This document shows, piece after piece, positions 8,062 through 17,102 of a DNA stretch of 41,588 nt. A program made the position numbers and the translations under genes. The stretch covers positions 54,820-96,407 of the forward strand of contig NZ_JANTYS010000023.1 in the NCBI RefSeq assembly GCF_024808255.1. The letters are read 5' to 3'. Positions within the stretch are counted from its first letter, which is position 1. Each line of letters opens with the position of its first letter. This stretch comes from Mucilaginibacter dorajii (lineage in GTDB: Bacteria > Bacteroidota > Bacteroidia > Sphingobacteriales > Sphingobacteriaceae). Under the pieces are notes generated by a model. That model worked only from the letters and a program-made list of their open reading frames with translations, was not told where the DNA came from and made no database searches.

Positions 8062-10623
8062 GTGAGAAAATATGTTTTAAGCCTCCTGTTATTGATGATT
8101 GCGGCCACAGCTATGGGCCAAAAAAAATCAATTGTAAACCTGATACAATCGGAGGTGAGCACGGTTACCAAAATTAACGGGCGCGATGTTATTAAAGTTT
8201 ACAAGGGGGTTTTTAAGCAGGATTATTCCATCCTGCGATCAGACAGCGCTTACTTTTACCCGCAGGATAATGCCTTTGATGCCTTTAGCAACGTAAATAT
8301 TAACCAGGGCGATACGCTTAACATTTATTCGGACAAATTAAATTATAACGGCAATACCAAAATTGCCATCCTTACCAATAACGTAAGGATGATTGATAGG
8401 GACGCCATCCTCACCACCGATTATTTAACGTACAATACCGCCACCCGCATTGGTACTTATACAGGCGGTGGTAAACTGGTAAATAAAGACAATGTACTCA
8501 CCAGTAAAAACGGCTATTATTTTGCCTTCTCGCGCGACTCATACTTTAGGTATGATGTGGTTTTAACTACAGTTGATGCCATTATTAAAACCGATACCAT
8601 GAAGTACAATACGGGCACCCGTATAGCCTACTTTTTTGGCCCCACCAATATTTATGGCAAAAAAGATAAAGACACCTTGTATACCGAAAACGGGCTTTAC
8701 AATACCGTTACCGAGCAGGCTTTCTTCGGTAAAAAAAATCATTATAAACAAGGTACCAAATCTTTAAAGGGCGATAGCTTGTTTTATGATAAGCTTAAAG
8801 GATATGGCCGCGCGGTTAAAAACATCACCTTTACCGATAGGGAACAAAAGATAACCATGAAAGGCGATCTGGCCACGTATTTTAAGGCCGATGAGCGTAC
8901 CGTAGTTACCCAAAATGCCTATATGGTACTGGTTACCGAGCAAAAGGATACCACCAAAACAGATTCGGTACCGCCAACGCCTTTACCCACTACCGCTAAG
9001 GCTAAAGGCAAAGTAATGCAGGCGCCACCCAATACCATGAAGATAACCAACATGGGTAACCTGGCCGGCCAGATAAAACCGAACGGCATAGTAAGCAAAA
9101 AGGATTCCACCCGGCTCGATTCAGCGGTGAGGAAATTGGCTGCAACTGATAGGGCTATTACCCCCGATAAAATTAAAAACGTAACCGACCTGGTAAATAT
9201 AGCAGGGCTGATAAAACCTAATTTGAGCAAGAAGGATTCTGTAAAAGCAGATTCTGCAATTAAAACAATATCCAAACAAGCCAAAAACATAAAACCTGCC
9301 GATGTAAAAAGCAAGGTAGGCAACCTGGCCCAGTTAGCGACCGCGATTAAGCCGGGCAAAACCGCAGATAACATTAAAGCCCCGGTGGATACTACCAAAC
9401 CCGGGAAAATAAAACGCGATTCTGTTTTTATGACGGCCGATACTTTGGAAACCTGGATAACTACATATAAGGACCAAAAGATATACCAGGAAAAACAACG
9501 CCAGGCTTACGCCTACGTTAGGGATACATCGGCAGCAGCCCGCAAACAGGTTATTGAAAATAAAAAGAATGAAAAAAAGCTGATAGCCCGCAGCCTTACC
9601 ATCCCCCGGGACACTTCTTACAAGCACACTTTGTTTTTTGGTCCGCCTAAAAAAGCGCCGGTAGATTCAGCACAGATCAAAAAAGATAAGCTCTCGGCCA
9701 TACGAAAGGCCAAACAGGATAGTGTGCGGGCCGAAGAATATAAGCGCGACCCGGTATTTGCCCAGCGGGAGATAAACCTGAAAGATACGGCCCGTGTAAG
9801 GATAGTGTTAGCGCATCACCATGCCAAAATATTCAAGTCGGATTTGCAGGGAAAGGCCGATTCCATCTTTTACAGTAACAGCGATTCCACCATCCGGTGC
9901 TACGTAAAACCCATGTTTTGGACACAGGGTTCGCAGCTATCCGGCGATACCATTTACGTACAGATGAAGAACAAAAAAATGGATAACATGGAACTGTTCC
10001 CTTCGGCCTTTGTGGTAAATATTGAAAAAGAAGATTCGGTACATTTTAACCAGATGGGGGGCAAAAAAATGCGCGGGTTCTTTAAAAATGATAAGCTTGA
10101 CAGGCTGTTTACCGTAGGCAATGCCGAAAGTATCTACTTTAAGCGGGACAGCGCCACCAACAGGGTTGAGGGCATGCAGCGATCGCTCAGCAGCCGGATG
10201 GTGGTATCTTTTAAAGAGAGCAAACTGATTAAAATCCGCTTTTTAACCAAGCCCGAGAACCGTTATCTGCCGATGAAAAAGTTGGTTGAGGATGATAAGA
10301 TCCTTAAAGGCTTTATCTGGAAACCAAAGGATCGGCCAATATCCAAAGAGTCTATTATTCCATCGCATAAAAAAACGGTGCCGGTAAAAACGCCGTTTGT
10401 TAAACCACCTGTAACCGGTAAGCCGGGTGCCATTAAAGGTGCCGTACCTGATAGTCTTAGCAAAAAGCTATCGTTAAAACAAGGTAAGGATAGTACACTG
10501 AAAGTTGATACCACAAAAAACCTGGGGATTAAAGCAGTTAAAGATACCATTGCAAAACAACCAACACCTGTAAAAGCAGTTAAGGATACTACCAAACAGG
10601 CAGTTAAAAAGCCAGCTATTTAA
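8062..10623 (+). CDS. OstA/LptA-like LPS-transport family protein
   Basis: 853 residues starting at GTG: signal peptide MRKYVLSLLLLMIAATAMGQ. Residues ~25-290 form a repetitive beta-strand domain of the OstA/LptA type (SDSAYFYPQDNAFDAFSNVNI, DTLNIYSDKLNYNG, TLYTENGLYNT), the beta-jellyroll fold that carries lipopolysaccharide across the periplasm. A Lys/Asp/Ser/Pro-rich linker follows (~290-590), with repeats of the type GLIKPN-SKKDSVKADSA. A second OstA-type segment lies at ~590-750 (LQGKADSIFYSNSDSTIRCYVKPMFW). The tail (~780-853) is Lys/Pro/Thr-rich. Bacteroidota often carry this large two-part version next to tilS. Export to the periplasm or outer membrane is expected. The exact partner in the Lpt system is unknown; lptB lies at 20961. 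Confidence 0.88.
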   Translation: MRKYVLSLLLLMIAATAMGQKKSIVNLIQSEVSTVTKINGRDVIKVYKGVFKQDYSILRSDSAYFYPQDNAFDAFSNVNINQGDTLNIYSDKLNYNGNTKIAILTNNVRMIDRDAILTTDYLTYNTATRIGTYTGGGKLVNKDNVLTSKNGYYFAFSRDSYFRYDVVLTTVDAIIKTDTMKYNTGTRIAYFFGPTNIYGKKDKDTLYTENGLYNTVTEQAFFGKKNHYKQGTKSLKGDSLFYDKLKGYGRAVKNITFTDREQKITMKGDLATYFKADERTVVTQNAYMVLVTEQKDTTKTDSVPPTPLPTTAKAKGKVMQAPPNTMKITNMGNLAGQIKPNGIVSKKDSTRLDSAVRKLAATDRAITPDKIKNVTDLVNIAGLIKPNLSKKDSVKADSAIKTISKQAKNIKPADVKSKVGNLAQLATAIKPGKTADNIKAPVDTTKPGKIKRDSVFMTADTLETWITTYKDQKIYQEKQRQAYAYVRDTSAAARKQVIENKKNEKKLIARSLTIPRDTSYKHTLFFGPPKKAPVDSAQIKKDKLSAIRKAKQDSVRAEEYKRDPVFAQREINLKDTARVRIVLAHHHAKIFKSDLQGKADSIFYSNSDSTIRCYVKPMFWTQGSQLSGDTIYVQMKNKKMDNMELFPSAFVVNIEKEDSVHFNQMGGKKMRGFFKNDKLDRLFTVGNAESIYFKRDSATNRVEGMQRSLSSRMVVSFKESKLIKIRFLTKPENRYLPMKKLVEDDKILKGFIWKPKDRPISKESIIPSHKKTVPVKTPFVKPPVTGKPGAIKGAVPDSLSKKLSLKQGKDSTLKVDTTKNLGIKAVKDTIAKQPTPVKAVKDTTKQAVKKPAI

Positions 10624-10692
10624 CCTTCCTTTATTATCTCATAACGCGGTTAGTTTGCAGTTAATTTATAGCCTGTTTAAAAATAAAAAGAT

Positions 10693-10792
10693 CGTCATCG
10701 CGAGGAGGTACGACGAAGCAATCCCCCAATTACAGGGCGGGCTTGCACAGCGACTCTGTAAGTCGGGGATTGCTTCGTACCTCGCAATGACG
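10693..10792. repeat. Dispersed inverted-repeat element, GCGAGG...GCAATCCCC family (copy 1)
   Basis: Left arm GTCATCGCGAGG...ACGAAGCAATCCCC and right arm GGGGATTGCTTCGTACCTCGCAATGAC can form a long imperfect hairpin. A second copy lies at 36016-36102. It is non-coding, and sits in the 237-bp gap between the OstA-like gene and the membrane-protein gene. The rest of this gap (10624-10692, 10793-10860) shows nothing recognisable. Confidence 0.8.
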
Positions 10793-10860
10793 GGTGTATA
10801 CGTGCTCAATGGAGCGTATAAAAATATTTTTGAAAGAAATTTAAACAGGCTTTTATACCA

Positions 10861-12021
10861 CTATTGTGAAATATTATACCAGGGGATGTTGAATAAGCCT
10901 TTTTTTAGATGAACAGTAACCGCCGAACCTATTGGCTGGCCATTATAAAAGCTCATAGAAACCTGTATATCCTTTACCTTGGTTTGCGGTCCCCAGGTAT
11001 CAATTCTTAAATAAGGATGAGTTCCCTTATTATGGTTGATATAATGATCAATAACGTTTGCGTGATAAATTTTTTCGGGCGATTTATCAAACAGGCAATT
11101 GATTTGTAAAAGGCACCCGTAGCCGTACAAAAGGCTAACCAGTATCAGCACAGCAATGCCTCCTTTTGGCTCAGATGCCGTATTAACTTTGTTGGGGCTG
11201 GCAAGTTTCATTAGTCCTGCAAAGGCGATGGCAATAATGACAAAATACCAAATATTGTGATAATCTAATATTTCATAATTGGTAAACGATATCACCAAAA
11301 GAAATAGCGTACTCATGTATACCCCCAAAAATACATGATAATACGGGCTTGTTTTCTTTGAAAAAAAACGAATAAGGCCATTACTCCGGTACATGATTAC
11401 CGCGCCTAAAAGCGGATATAACAATACCAGGACACTTACCGCTATATTTGTTGCAATCTCATGTAATAGCGCGCCCCCAATCAAAATGATGACACCGCCA
11501 AGGGAATAGGCTATAGAAATATTTCGGGCAGTTGCTAATTTGCTTTTTCGTTCGTCTTCTGTTAACCCAAGGCTGCTATCTGCCAATATCTCATTAAGGC
11601 CCTCCTGGTATTCAATGCTATTTAAATCAACAAAATTATCCCGCAACCATTTTTTAAAATCATCTATATCTGCAAAATCGCTGTACCGCGCTATGGAAAA
11701 TTTTGAATCATGAGGTGTGATCCGCTCAAGCCGGATAGTCTTTTGATCTATCCTGAACCCTTTAATATCGGCAAATAAAATCTCTTTGGTTTGCATGAAA
11801 TTTACCCGGATAATACTGTTATCGGTAACAATAATTCGCCCCCTGAGTACGCTTACTAAAATCAGGATTGCAAATGCTATGAACACGGTTTGTGCAATAA
11901 GTAAACCCGTATTGTGCCTGGGCGTTAAGCCAAGTATGAACGCTCCAAATACAAAAATGGCAGCTGCTGCAATCAAATAAAAAATTTTGTATCCTATAGA
12001 TACCTTATACTCCTGGTTCAT
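10861..12021 (-). CDS. Multi-pass membrane protein of unknown function, partner of the TPR protein
   Basis: 386 residues. I do not recognise a named family. Two helices near the N terminus (~13-30, ~38-58) precede a soluble segment that resembles a PH-like domain (RGRIIVTDNSIIRVNFMQTKEILFADIKGFRI). Residues ~165-310 hold about 5-6 more helices, and the C terminus (~320-386) looks like a beta-rich extracytoplasmic or cytosolic domain. Its ATG (12021) directly abuts the TAA of the upstream TPR gene (12022), so the two are one transcriptional unit with coupled translation. A joint role with the TPR protein is inference. Confidence 0.75.
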   Translation of the reverse strand: MNQEYKVSIGYKIFYLIAAAAIFVFGAFILGLTPRHNTGLLIAQTVFIAFAILILVSVLRGRIIVTDNSIIRVNFMQTKEILFADIKGFRIDQKTIRLERITPHDSKFSIARYSDFADIDDFKKWLRDNFVDLNSIEYQEGLNEILADSSLGLTEDERKSKLATARNISIAYSLGGVIILIGGALLHEIATNIAVSVLVLLYPLLGAVIMYRSNGLIRFFSKKTSPYYHVFLGVYMSTLFLLVISFTNYEILDYHNIWYFVIIAIAFAGLMKLASPNKVNTASEPKGGIAVLILVSLLYGYGCLLQINCLFDKSPEKIYHANVIDHYINHNKGTHPYLRIDTWGPQTKVKDIQVSMSFYNGQPIGSAVTVHLKKGLFNIPWYNISQ

Positions 12022-13305
12022 TTATTTACAATATTTAGCAATGTTATCGGGTGCCAGCTTATTACCTAATTCGGCGGCCTTTTTAAAATCGGCACAGGCA
12101 CCGGTATCGTCATTTAATAAATGTTTGGCATAGCCGCGGTTGTTGTATGCATCATCATATTTAGGATCAAGGGCTATCGCTTTGGTATAATCTTCAATAG
12201 CCCCTTTATAATCCTCCAGCTTTCTTTTGGCTAAGGCACGGTTGTAATAAGCATCGGTATATTTGGCGTCAATAGCCAGAGTTTGGGTATAATCTGCAAT
12301 TGCGCTCTTATAATCCTCCAGGTCCAACTTGCTGTTTCCCCGCTTAAAATAGCCATCGGCATCTTTGGGATTAAGCTGAATGTAGGTGCTGTAATCATCC
12401 ACGGCTTCGCTAAAATCGTTTATCTTGTCATTAACCAAACCGCGGTTATAATAAGCCGGTGAATATTTAGGGTCAAGAGCTATTGCTTTGTTGTTATCTT
12501 CCTTGGCACCCATCAAGTCGTCCATATCCAGTTTGGCCAGCCCACGGCCGTTGTACCCGTCAGGATCCTTGGGCGATAGGTTGATATAATGTGTATAATC
12601 ATCAATGGCACCCCGGTAATCCTCTAATTTTCTTTTGAGGCCCGCCCGGCTATACCAGCCATCTGCATGTTTAGGCTCAAGAACGATGTTCTGGTCAAAG
12701 TCGGCCATGGCACCTTTGCTATCCTTCAAAATATTTTTGGCAAGGCCCCTGTTGTAGTATGGGTTTGCATCTTTAGGATCAATGGCGATGGCCTGGGTAT
12801 AATCTTCAATAGCACCTTTATAATCTTCCAGGTGTTTTTTGCAAATGCCGCGCTCGTTAAAGGCATCGGCATCTTTAGGATCAAGCGCTATGGCCTGATT
12901 ATAGTCAATCAGTGCTGCCTTATAATCTTCCAGATGGCGTTTGGTCAGGCCCCGGTCGTAATAGGCAACAGCACTTTTAGGGTTTAAAGAAATGGCAACG
13001 GTGTAATCGGCCAGTGAGCTTTTATAATTCTCCAGGTTATCGTAAATACGACCACGATCAATAAAATAATCTTCGTTTTTAGGGTTTATGGATATGCTTT
13101 GGTTCAAATCGGCCAGGGCAGCTTTATAATCCTGTAAGTCAAACTGCGCCATGCCTCTTTTATAGTAATAACTGGCATCTTTAGGGTTTTGCGCGATAGC
13201 CTTGTTGTAATATTTAATGGTGCTTACACTTTTAACACTATCGGCGTTAATTTGAGCATGCGCAAGCACAGGAAAAAGCAGGGTGATAAGGGTTAGTTTT
13301 TTCAT
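12022..13305 (-). CDS. Secreted tetratricopeptide-repeat protein (about 12 TPRs)
   Basis: 427 residues. Signal peptide MKKLTLITLLFPVLAHAQ. From ~27 to ~410 there are about 12 units of 34 residues with the TPR pattern (AYYDRGLTKRHLEDYKAALIDYNQAIALDPK), highly alike to one another, particularly LEDYKGAIEDYTQAIAIDPKDA. The end (ACADFKKAAELGNKLAPDNIAKYC) is a capping helix. TPRs act as protein-binding scaffolds, here periplasmic or surface-exposed. It is transcribed with the downstream multi-pass membrane gene. The partner is unknown. Confidence 0.92.
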   Translation of the reverse strand: MKKLTLITLLFPVLAHAQINADSVKSVSTIKYYNKAIAQNPKDASYYYKRGMAQFDLQDYKAALADLNQSISINPKNEDYFIDRGRIYDNLENYKSSLADYTVAISLNPKSAVAYYDRGLTKRHLEDYKAALIDYNQAIALDPKDADAFNERGICKKHLEDYKGAIEDYTQAIAIDPKDANPYYNRGLAKNILKDSKGAMADFDQNIVLEPKHADGWYSRAGLKRKLEDYRGAIDDYTHYINLSPKDPDGYNGRGLAKLDMDDLMGAKEDNNKAIALDPKYSPAYYNRGLVNDKINDFSEAVDDYSTYIQLNPKDADGYFKRGNSKLDLEDYKSAIADYTQTLAIDAKYTDAYYNRALAKRKLEDYKGAIEDYTKAIALDPKYDDAYNNRGYAKHLLNDDTGACADFKKAAELGNKLAPDNIAKYCK

Positions 13306-13440
13306 TAATTAAACAGGGTAATATTTTACCTAATGTAAAAAATATTATTCTGAATTATACAGTGAGTTCAACAACTATTATAAATTGAAAAAAATGTTTG
13401 CAGTAGAATATGTGTATATTTAATGACGCAATATAGCCAT

Positions 13441-13821
13441 ATGAAGAAAATAGCCGGGACAGCATTGATCCTCATCAGCATATTAACCTTATCGTGTTCA
13501 AAAAAGAACGACGCGCAGCAGCAGTCACACACCATAAAAATTACAGCAAGCAGCAGCAACGAATTTACCGCGGTACTTACTACACAAATAACTACAGCCA
13601 CAAGCCCCGTTACTACAGATTCAAAAACAATAGCAAAAGGATCGGCCTATGCCTATACCGGAACTTTTAATGAGGGCGATCAGTTATCATTTGATCTTAA
13701 ATCAGATGTTACCAACAGTATTACTTACGCCATTTACGACAACGAAACCATAGTTGCCCAGGCATCTGATAAAGAGGTGGCAACACATACTACCATTACT
13801 GTGGGGTACGATATACCGTAA
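13441..13821 (+). CDS. Small lipoprotein of unknown function
   Basis: 126 residues from the ATG at 13441; a further in-frame ATG at 13423 (MTQYSH) adds six residues but breaks the signal-peptide pattern. MKKIAGTALILISILTLSCSKKN is a lipoprotein signal with the cysteine at residue 19 followed by SKK, a common Bacteroidota form. The mature part is Thr/Ser-rich and beta-strand-like (TIKITASSSNEFTAVLTTQI). No domain was recognised. It is convergent with gldH (6-bp gap) and stands alone. Confidence 0.7.
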   Translation: MKKIAGTALILISILTLSCSKKNDAQQQSHTIKITASSSNEFTAVLTTQITTATSPVTTDSKTIAKGSAYAYTGTFNEGDQLSFDLKSDVTNSITYAIYDNETIVAQASDKEVATHTTITVGYDIP

Positions 13822-13827
13822 GTAGCG

Positions 13828-14310
13828 TTAATTGGCCTTCTCCACCCTTAAACCCACATCACTAACTTCGTGCAAAGGGTTATCCCGCATGTTCTGTTCA
13901 ATCTCGAAATGGTAGTTACCCGTGGCCGGGAATTTAACAACGGTTTGAAAAGGCAGTTGGTAGCTGTATAAATTGCCAGATCCCTTGCCCAGCCATTCAC
14001 CATCTTTACTGGCCAGTTTTACTTCGTAACGGGTAACTTTCTTTTGCCCCCCAGGCGATGTTTGATAAATGAGCACAAACAGGTTGGAGTACTTATATTT
14101 ATCGGTAACCCTTAAGTTAAAGTAAACATTATAGGCTGCCTTATCGTCGTCAATTTTACAATCAAACTTTATCCGGTTGATGTATGACCAGTTATGATCT
14201 ACAATTTGCGTGTTGGTATCTATAACCGCTTTAGGATCGGTGCAGCTACTCAACAGCATGCCTGTCATTAAGCATGCTGCCGGGTAAAAGATCATTATAA
14301 ACCGTTTCAT
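13828..14310 (-). CDS. gldH: Gliding-motility-type lipoprotein GldH
   Basis: 160 residues from the ATG at 14310. MKRFIMIFYPAACLMTGMLLSSC is a lipoprotein signal with the lipid-bearing Cys at 23. The mature part has the family's C-terminal pattern (YQLPFQTVVKFPATGNYHFEIEQNMRDNPLHEVSDVGLRVEK). GldH was found in Flavobacterium as needed for gliding, but occurs in non-gliding Bacteroidota too, so motility is not implied. A longer reading frame upstream exists only because the ricT tail is open in that frame. The start lies one base after the ricT stop, so the gene is in the holB-ricT-gldH operon. Confidence 0.9.
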   Translation of the reverse strand: MKRFIMIFYPAACLMTGMLLSSCTDPKAVIDTNTQIVDHNWSYINRIKFDCKIDDDKAAYNVYFNLRVTDKYKYSNLFVLIYQTSPGGQKKVTRYEVKLASKDGEWLGKGSGNLYSYQLPFQTVVKFPATGNYHFEIEQNMRDNPLHEVSDVGLRVEKAN

Positions 14311-14311
14311 T

Positions 14312-15832
14312 TTATTGTGGTGGGGTATCCTTTGGTGGATTGTTATTATTGCGGTTTTGATTATTAGGGCGGTTTGGCCTGTTGCGCCTGTTATTGTTGC
14401 CACCACCACCTTCCTGTGGCGGTTTAGCGCCCTCCTGCGGCGGTCGGTTACCCTGTTGCTGGGGTTTTGGCCCTTGCTGCTGTGGTGGCCTTGGCCCCTG
14501 TTGTTGCGGCGGACGGTTACCACCATTTTGCGGTTTTTGTCCTTGCTGCTGCGGGGTACGATTGCCCTGCTGCTGCGGCGGGCGGTTGCCTTGTTGCGTA
14601 CGGTTGCCATCGCCGGCACCTGCCGGTTTTTCTGCTACAGAAGCATCACCCTGACGTGGCTGATTGGCCTGCCTTGCTTCGGGGCTGCCACCTTTACCGC
14701 GGTTTTTATTGTTGTTTTTCTTTTGGTTCCTGTTACGACTACGGTCGTCTAAACGGGTAAGGCTATCCTGGCCAACTACGTTTTCGTAGTCAAGCGCTTT
14801 TACAACTTCTTTTTCCTCTATCTCCAATTCGCCTAAATCGGCAGGGATAATCCCTTCGCGGTTAAGTTGTTGGATTTCCTTTACTTTGGCTATTGGCATA
14901 GGCACCCATGCTTCCTCGCGGGGGTAGCTAAACCACATGATCTTTTTAAAGATGTCGGTTTTTTGCAGGCGTGCGTCGCCTTTTTCGGTCTTCAGATAAT
15001 TTACATTATCCGGGATGTGTTTTAGGGCATCCATGTAAGTATCCAGTTCATAATTTAAACAGCATTTGAGCTTGCCGCATTGGCCGGCCAGCTTTAACGT
15101 GTTTAAAGAAAGATTTTGATAGCGTGCCGCCGAAGTTGATACCGTTTTAAAATCGGTAAGCCAGGTTGAGCAACAAAGCTCGCGACCGCATGAGCCAATA
15201 CCACCTAAGCGGCTTGCTTCCTGCCTCATACCTATCTGGCGCATCTCGATACGGATGCGGAAGGTTTCGGCCATTTTTTTAATCAGTTCCCTAAAATCTA
15301 CCCTACCTTCGGCAGTGTAATAAAAGGTAGCTTTGGTTTTATCACCCTGGTAATCCACATCGCTCAGTTTCATGCTCAGGTTAAGCTCCAATGCCAGCTT
15401 GCGCGATTTGTGCATGGTTTCCCACTCCATATCTTTGGCGGCTTTCCATTTATCTACATCGGCAACAGTAGCTTTGCGATAGATCTTTTTAACCACATCA
15501 GCTTCCTTTACATGGCGTTTGGTCATTTGCATGCGCACCAGTTCGCCGGTGATGGATACGTGACCAATATCGTACCCGCCTGTAGTAGCCTCAACGGCTA
15601 CCAGTTCGCCTGCTTCCAGATAAATATTATCGTTATTGAGGTAAAACTCTTTGCGTGAGCCTTTAAATTTTACTTCGATAATAGGAAAAGGCTTATAATT
15701 TGTCGGCATATCCATGTGGGATAGCCAATCGTAAACATCTAATTTGCTGCAACCGTTAGTAAGGCATGAGCCATTACTTTTGCAGCCCGCAGGTGAACAT
15801 CCGCCCCCTGTTGAGCAACTTCCACATCCCAT
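14312..15832 (-). CDS. ricT: PSP1-domain RicT/YaaT-like protein with long disordered tail
   Basis: 506 residues. The start MGCGSCSTGGGCSPAGCKSNGSC is a Cys-rich segment typical of the Bacteroidota version. The PSP1 region (~60-280) carries GSCGRELCC (C215, C220, C221) and CGKLKCC (C252, C257, C258), the conserved cysteines; in Bacillus the RicA-F-T complex binds Fe-S clusters and directs RNA maturation by RNase Y. No ricA or ricF is nearby. From ~362 on the chain is a low-complexity Asn/Arg/Gln/Pro/Gly tail of ~145 residues with repeated RPPQQQG-like units, longer than the core needs. It lies 2 bases after holB and 1 base before gldH, an operon order found in other Bacteroidota. Confidence 0.9.
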   Translation of the reverse strand: MGCGSCSTGGGCSPAGCKSNGSCLTNGCSKLDVYDWLSHMDMPTNYKPFPIIEVKFKGSRKEFYLNNDNIYLEAGELVAVEATTGGYDIGHVSITGELVRMQMTKRHVKEADVVKKIYRKATVADVDKWKAAKDMEWETMHKSRKLALELNLSMKLSDVDYQGDKTKATFYYTAEGRVDFRELIKKMAETFRIRIEMRQIGMRQEASRLGGIGSCGRELCCSTWLTDFKTVSTSAARYQNLSLNTLKLAGQCGKLKCCLNYELDTYMDALKHIPDNVNYLKTEKGDARLQKTDIFKKIMWFSYPREEAWVPMPIAKVKEIQQLNREGIIPADLGELEIEEKEVVKALDYENVVGQDSLTRLDDRSRNRNQKKNNNKNRGKGGSPEARQANQPRQGDASVAEKPAGAGDGNRTQQGNRPPQQQGNRTPQQQGQKPQNGGNRPPQQQGPRPPQQQGPKPQQQGNRPPQEGAKPPQEGGGGNNNRRNRPNRPNNQNRNNNNPPKDTPPQ

Positions 15833-15834
15833 AA

Positions 15835-16980
15835 TTAATTCGGTATATATTGACTCCCCGCAGGGATGGTTTTTAAATTTAGTATTTTTATAATCTGTAA
15901 AGATACATCTAAAAATAAAATTTTAGGGTTTGCATTTCTCTCTACATGGTAATGCGCTTTTTCAAGCTCGGTACTTATATATTGAGCCTTGGATAAATCC
16001 AAAACGTTGGTCATTTTTTGAGCGGTTTCCAGCTCCTTTGCCGGCAGGTGCACCAGGTTGCCGGCCCCGGCCATCAGCAAACAGCACTCGCGGATAAAGC
16101 TAATGCCGTAGCGTAAAAAGTTCTTCTGGTTTTCGCGCCCCATTTTGGCAAAACTATCTACAAATGATAAAACCTCCAGCCCTTTATTGCTAAAGCACAG
16201 GCGCAGCCATTGCACAAACAGCTCGTGATAGCTTTTGGTATCCAGCTGCAGCATGGTTAAAGCCTCGGTTAAGTTACCGTTTGTAAGGTACGCAATTTCT
16301 GATGCGGCATCTTCCGTTTGGTTATGCTCGGCAATCAAATATTGCTTCACCTCCTGCGAATGCAGGCAAGGCACTTTGACAAGCTGTGTACGCGAAAGTA
16401 TGGTATTCAGGATCTGGTCCTGGTTTTGGGCCACGAGGATGAAGAGAGTATTGGGTTGTGGCTCTTCAATGATCTTAAGCAGGGCATTCCCTTCTTTATC
16501 CAAATATTCGGGCAGCCAAAGGATCAGAATTTTATACGCCGATTCAAATGGCTTAAAGCTGAGTTTTTTGATAATCTGGTGGCATTCGGCAATGTTGATG
16601 TTGGCCTGTTTATTTTCGGCATCCAAATATCCGCGCCAGGTATCCAGGTTCATGTATGGATTGCCAAGGAAGGCCTCACGCCACTGTTCAATAAAAGTTA
16701 GCGCGGTATCATCTTTATGTTTGGCAAAAAAGGGGTATGAAAAATGCAGATCGGGGTGCATCAGCTTATTGTACTTGCGGCACGACGAGCATACACCACA
16801 GGAGTCGTCCGGCTGCTTATCCTCGCACGATAGGTATTGCGCGTAGGCCACAGCCAAAGCCAGGCTACCAGATCCCTCGGGGCCTAAAAATAACTGGGCA
16901 TGACTAACCCTGTTCTCTGTCACCGAGTTAAGTAACCTTTGCTTTATGCCCGCTTGTCCAACTATTTCCTTAAACTGCAT
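15835..16980 (-). CDS. holB: DNA polymerase III delta' subunit (HolB-like)
   Basis: 381 residues. The AAA+ clamp-loader fold starts FKEIVGQAGIKQRLLNSVTENRVSHAQLFLGPEGSG. The P-loop region is GPEGSGS: the catalytic Lys is replaced by Ser, as expected for the non-hydrolysing delta' subunit. A zinc-binding Cys cluster follows (C52, C61, C64, C67). The subunit opens and loads the sliding clamp together with delta and tau/gamma. An in-frame TTG at 16989 would add three residues; the ATG at 16980 is preferred. The gene heads the holB-ricT-gldH operon and is divergent from ruvX. Confidence 0.9.
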   Translation of the reverse strand: MQFKEIVGQAGIKQRLLNSVTENRVSHAQLFLGPEGSGSLALAVAYAQYLSCEDKQPDDSCGVCSSCRKYNKLMHPDLHFSYPFFAKHKDDTALTFIEQWREAFLGNPYMNLDTWRGYLDAENKQANINIAECHQIIKKLSFKPFESAYKILILWLPEYLDKEGNALLKIIEEPQPNTLFILVAQNQDQILNTILSRTQLVKVPCLHSQEVKQYLIAEHNQTEDAASEIAYLTNGNLTEALTMLQLDTKSYHELFVQWLRLCFSNKGLEVLSFVDSFAKMGRENQKNFLRYGISFIRECCLLMAGAGNLVHLPAKELETAQKMTNVLDLSKAQYISTELEKAHYHVERNANPKILFLDVSLQIIKILNLKTIPAGSQYIPN

Positions 16981-17064
16981 TTGGTGCAAAATAGTGATTT
17001 TAGTTTTAAGTAGTGAGTTTTGAGTTAACGTTTTAAATTAATGTGATAAACTCAATGATACTTT

Positions 17065-17072
17065 TACTTTTG
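17065..17072 (+). promoter_or_regulatory. -7 promoter box for ruvX (TACTTTTG)
   Basis: Exact TAnnTTTG match; the ATG is 31 bases past the box. The flanks carry a partly matched inverted pair (AGTAGTGAGTTTTGAGTTAA near 17010, and TAACTCATAACTCAGCACTC near 17074) of the TAACTC type that often fills Sphingobacteriaceae gaps. Confidence 0.5.
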
Positions 17073-17102
17073 TAACTCATAACTCAGCACTCAAAAACTA
17101 CC

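Noticed and set aside
10655..10912. Plus-strand 85-residue frame over the GCGAGG repeat
   Set aside because: Its core is the dispersed repeat; no RBS, and it runs into the end of the 386-residue gene in antisense.
13828..14619. A 263-residue reading of gldH
   Set aside because: The upstream 103 residues overlap ricT and precede the lipoprotein signal; the ATG at 14310 gives the true GldH N terminus.
14315..14760. Plus-strand frames with repeated PCCCGG-like and LLRR-like residues
   Set aside because: They are antisense of the RicT tail codons; no promoter, and composition is that of a shadow frame.
16981..16989. TTG start for holB, three residues upstream
   Set aside because: The ATG at 16980 starts the family's first strand and no signal supports the TTG.
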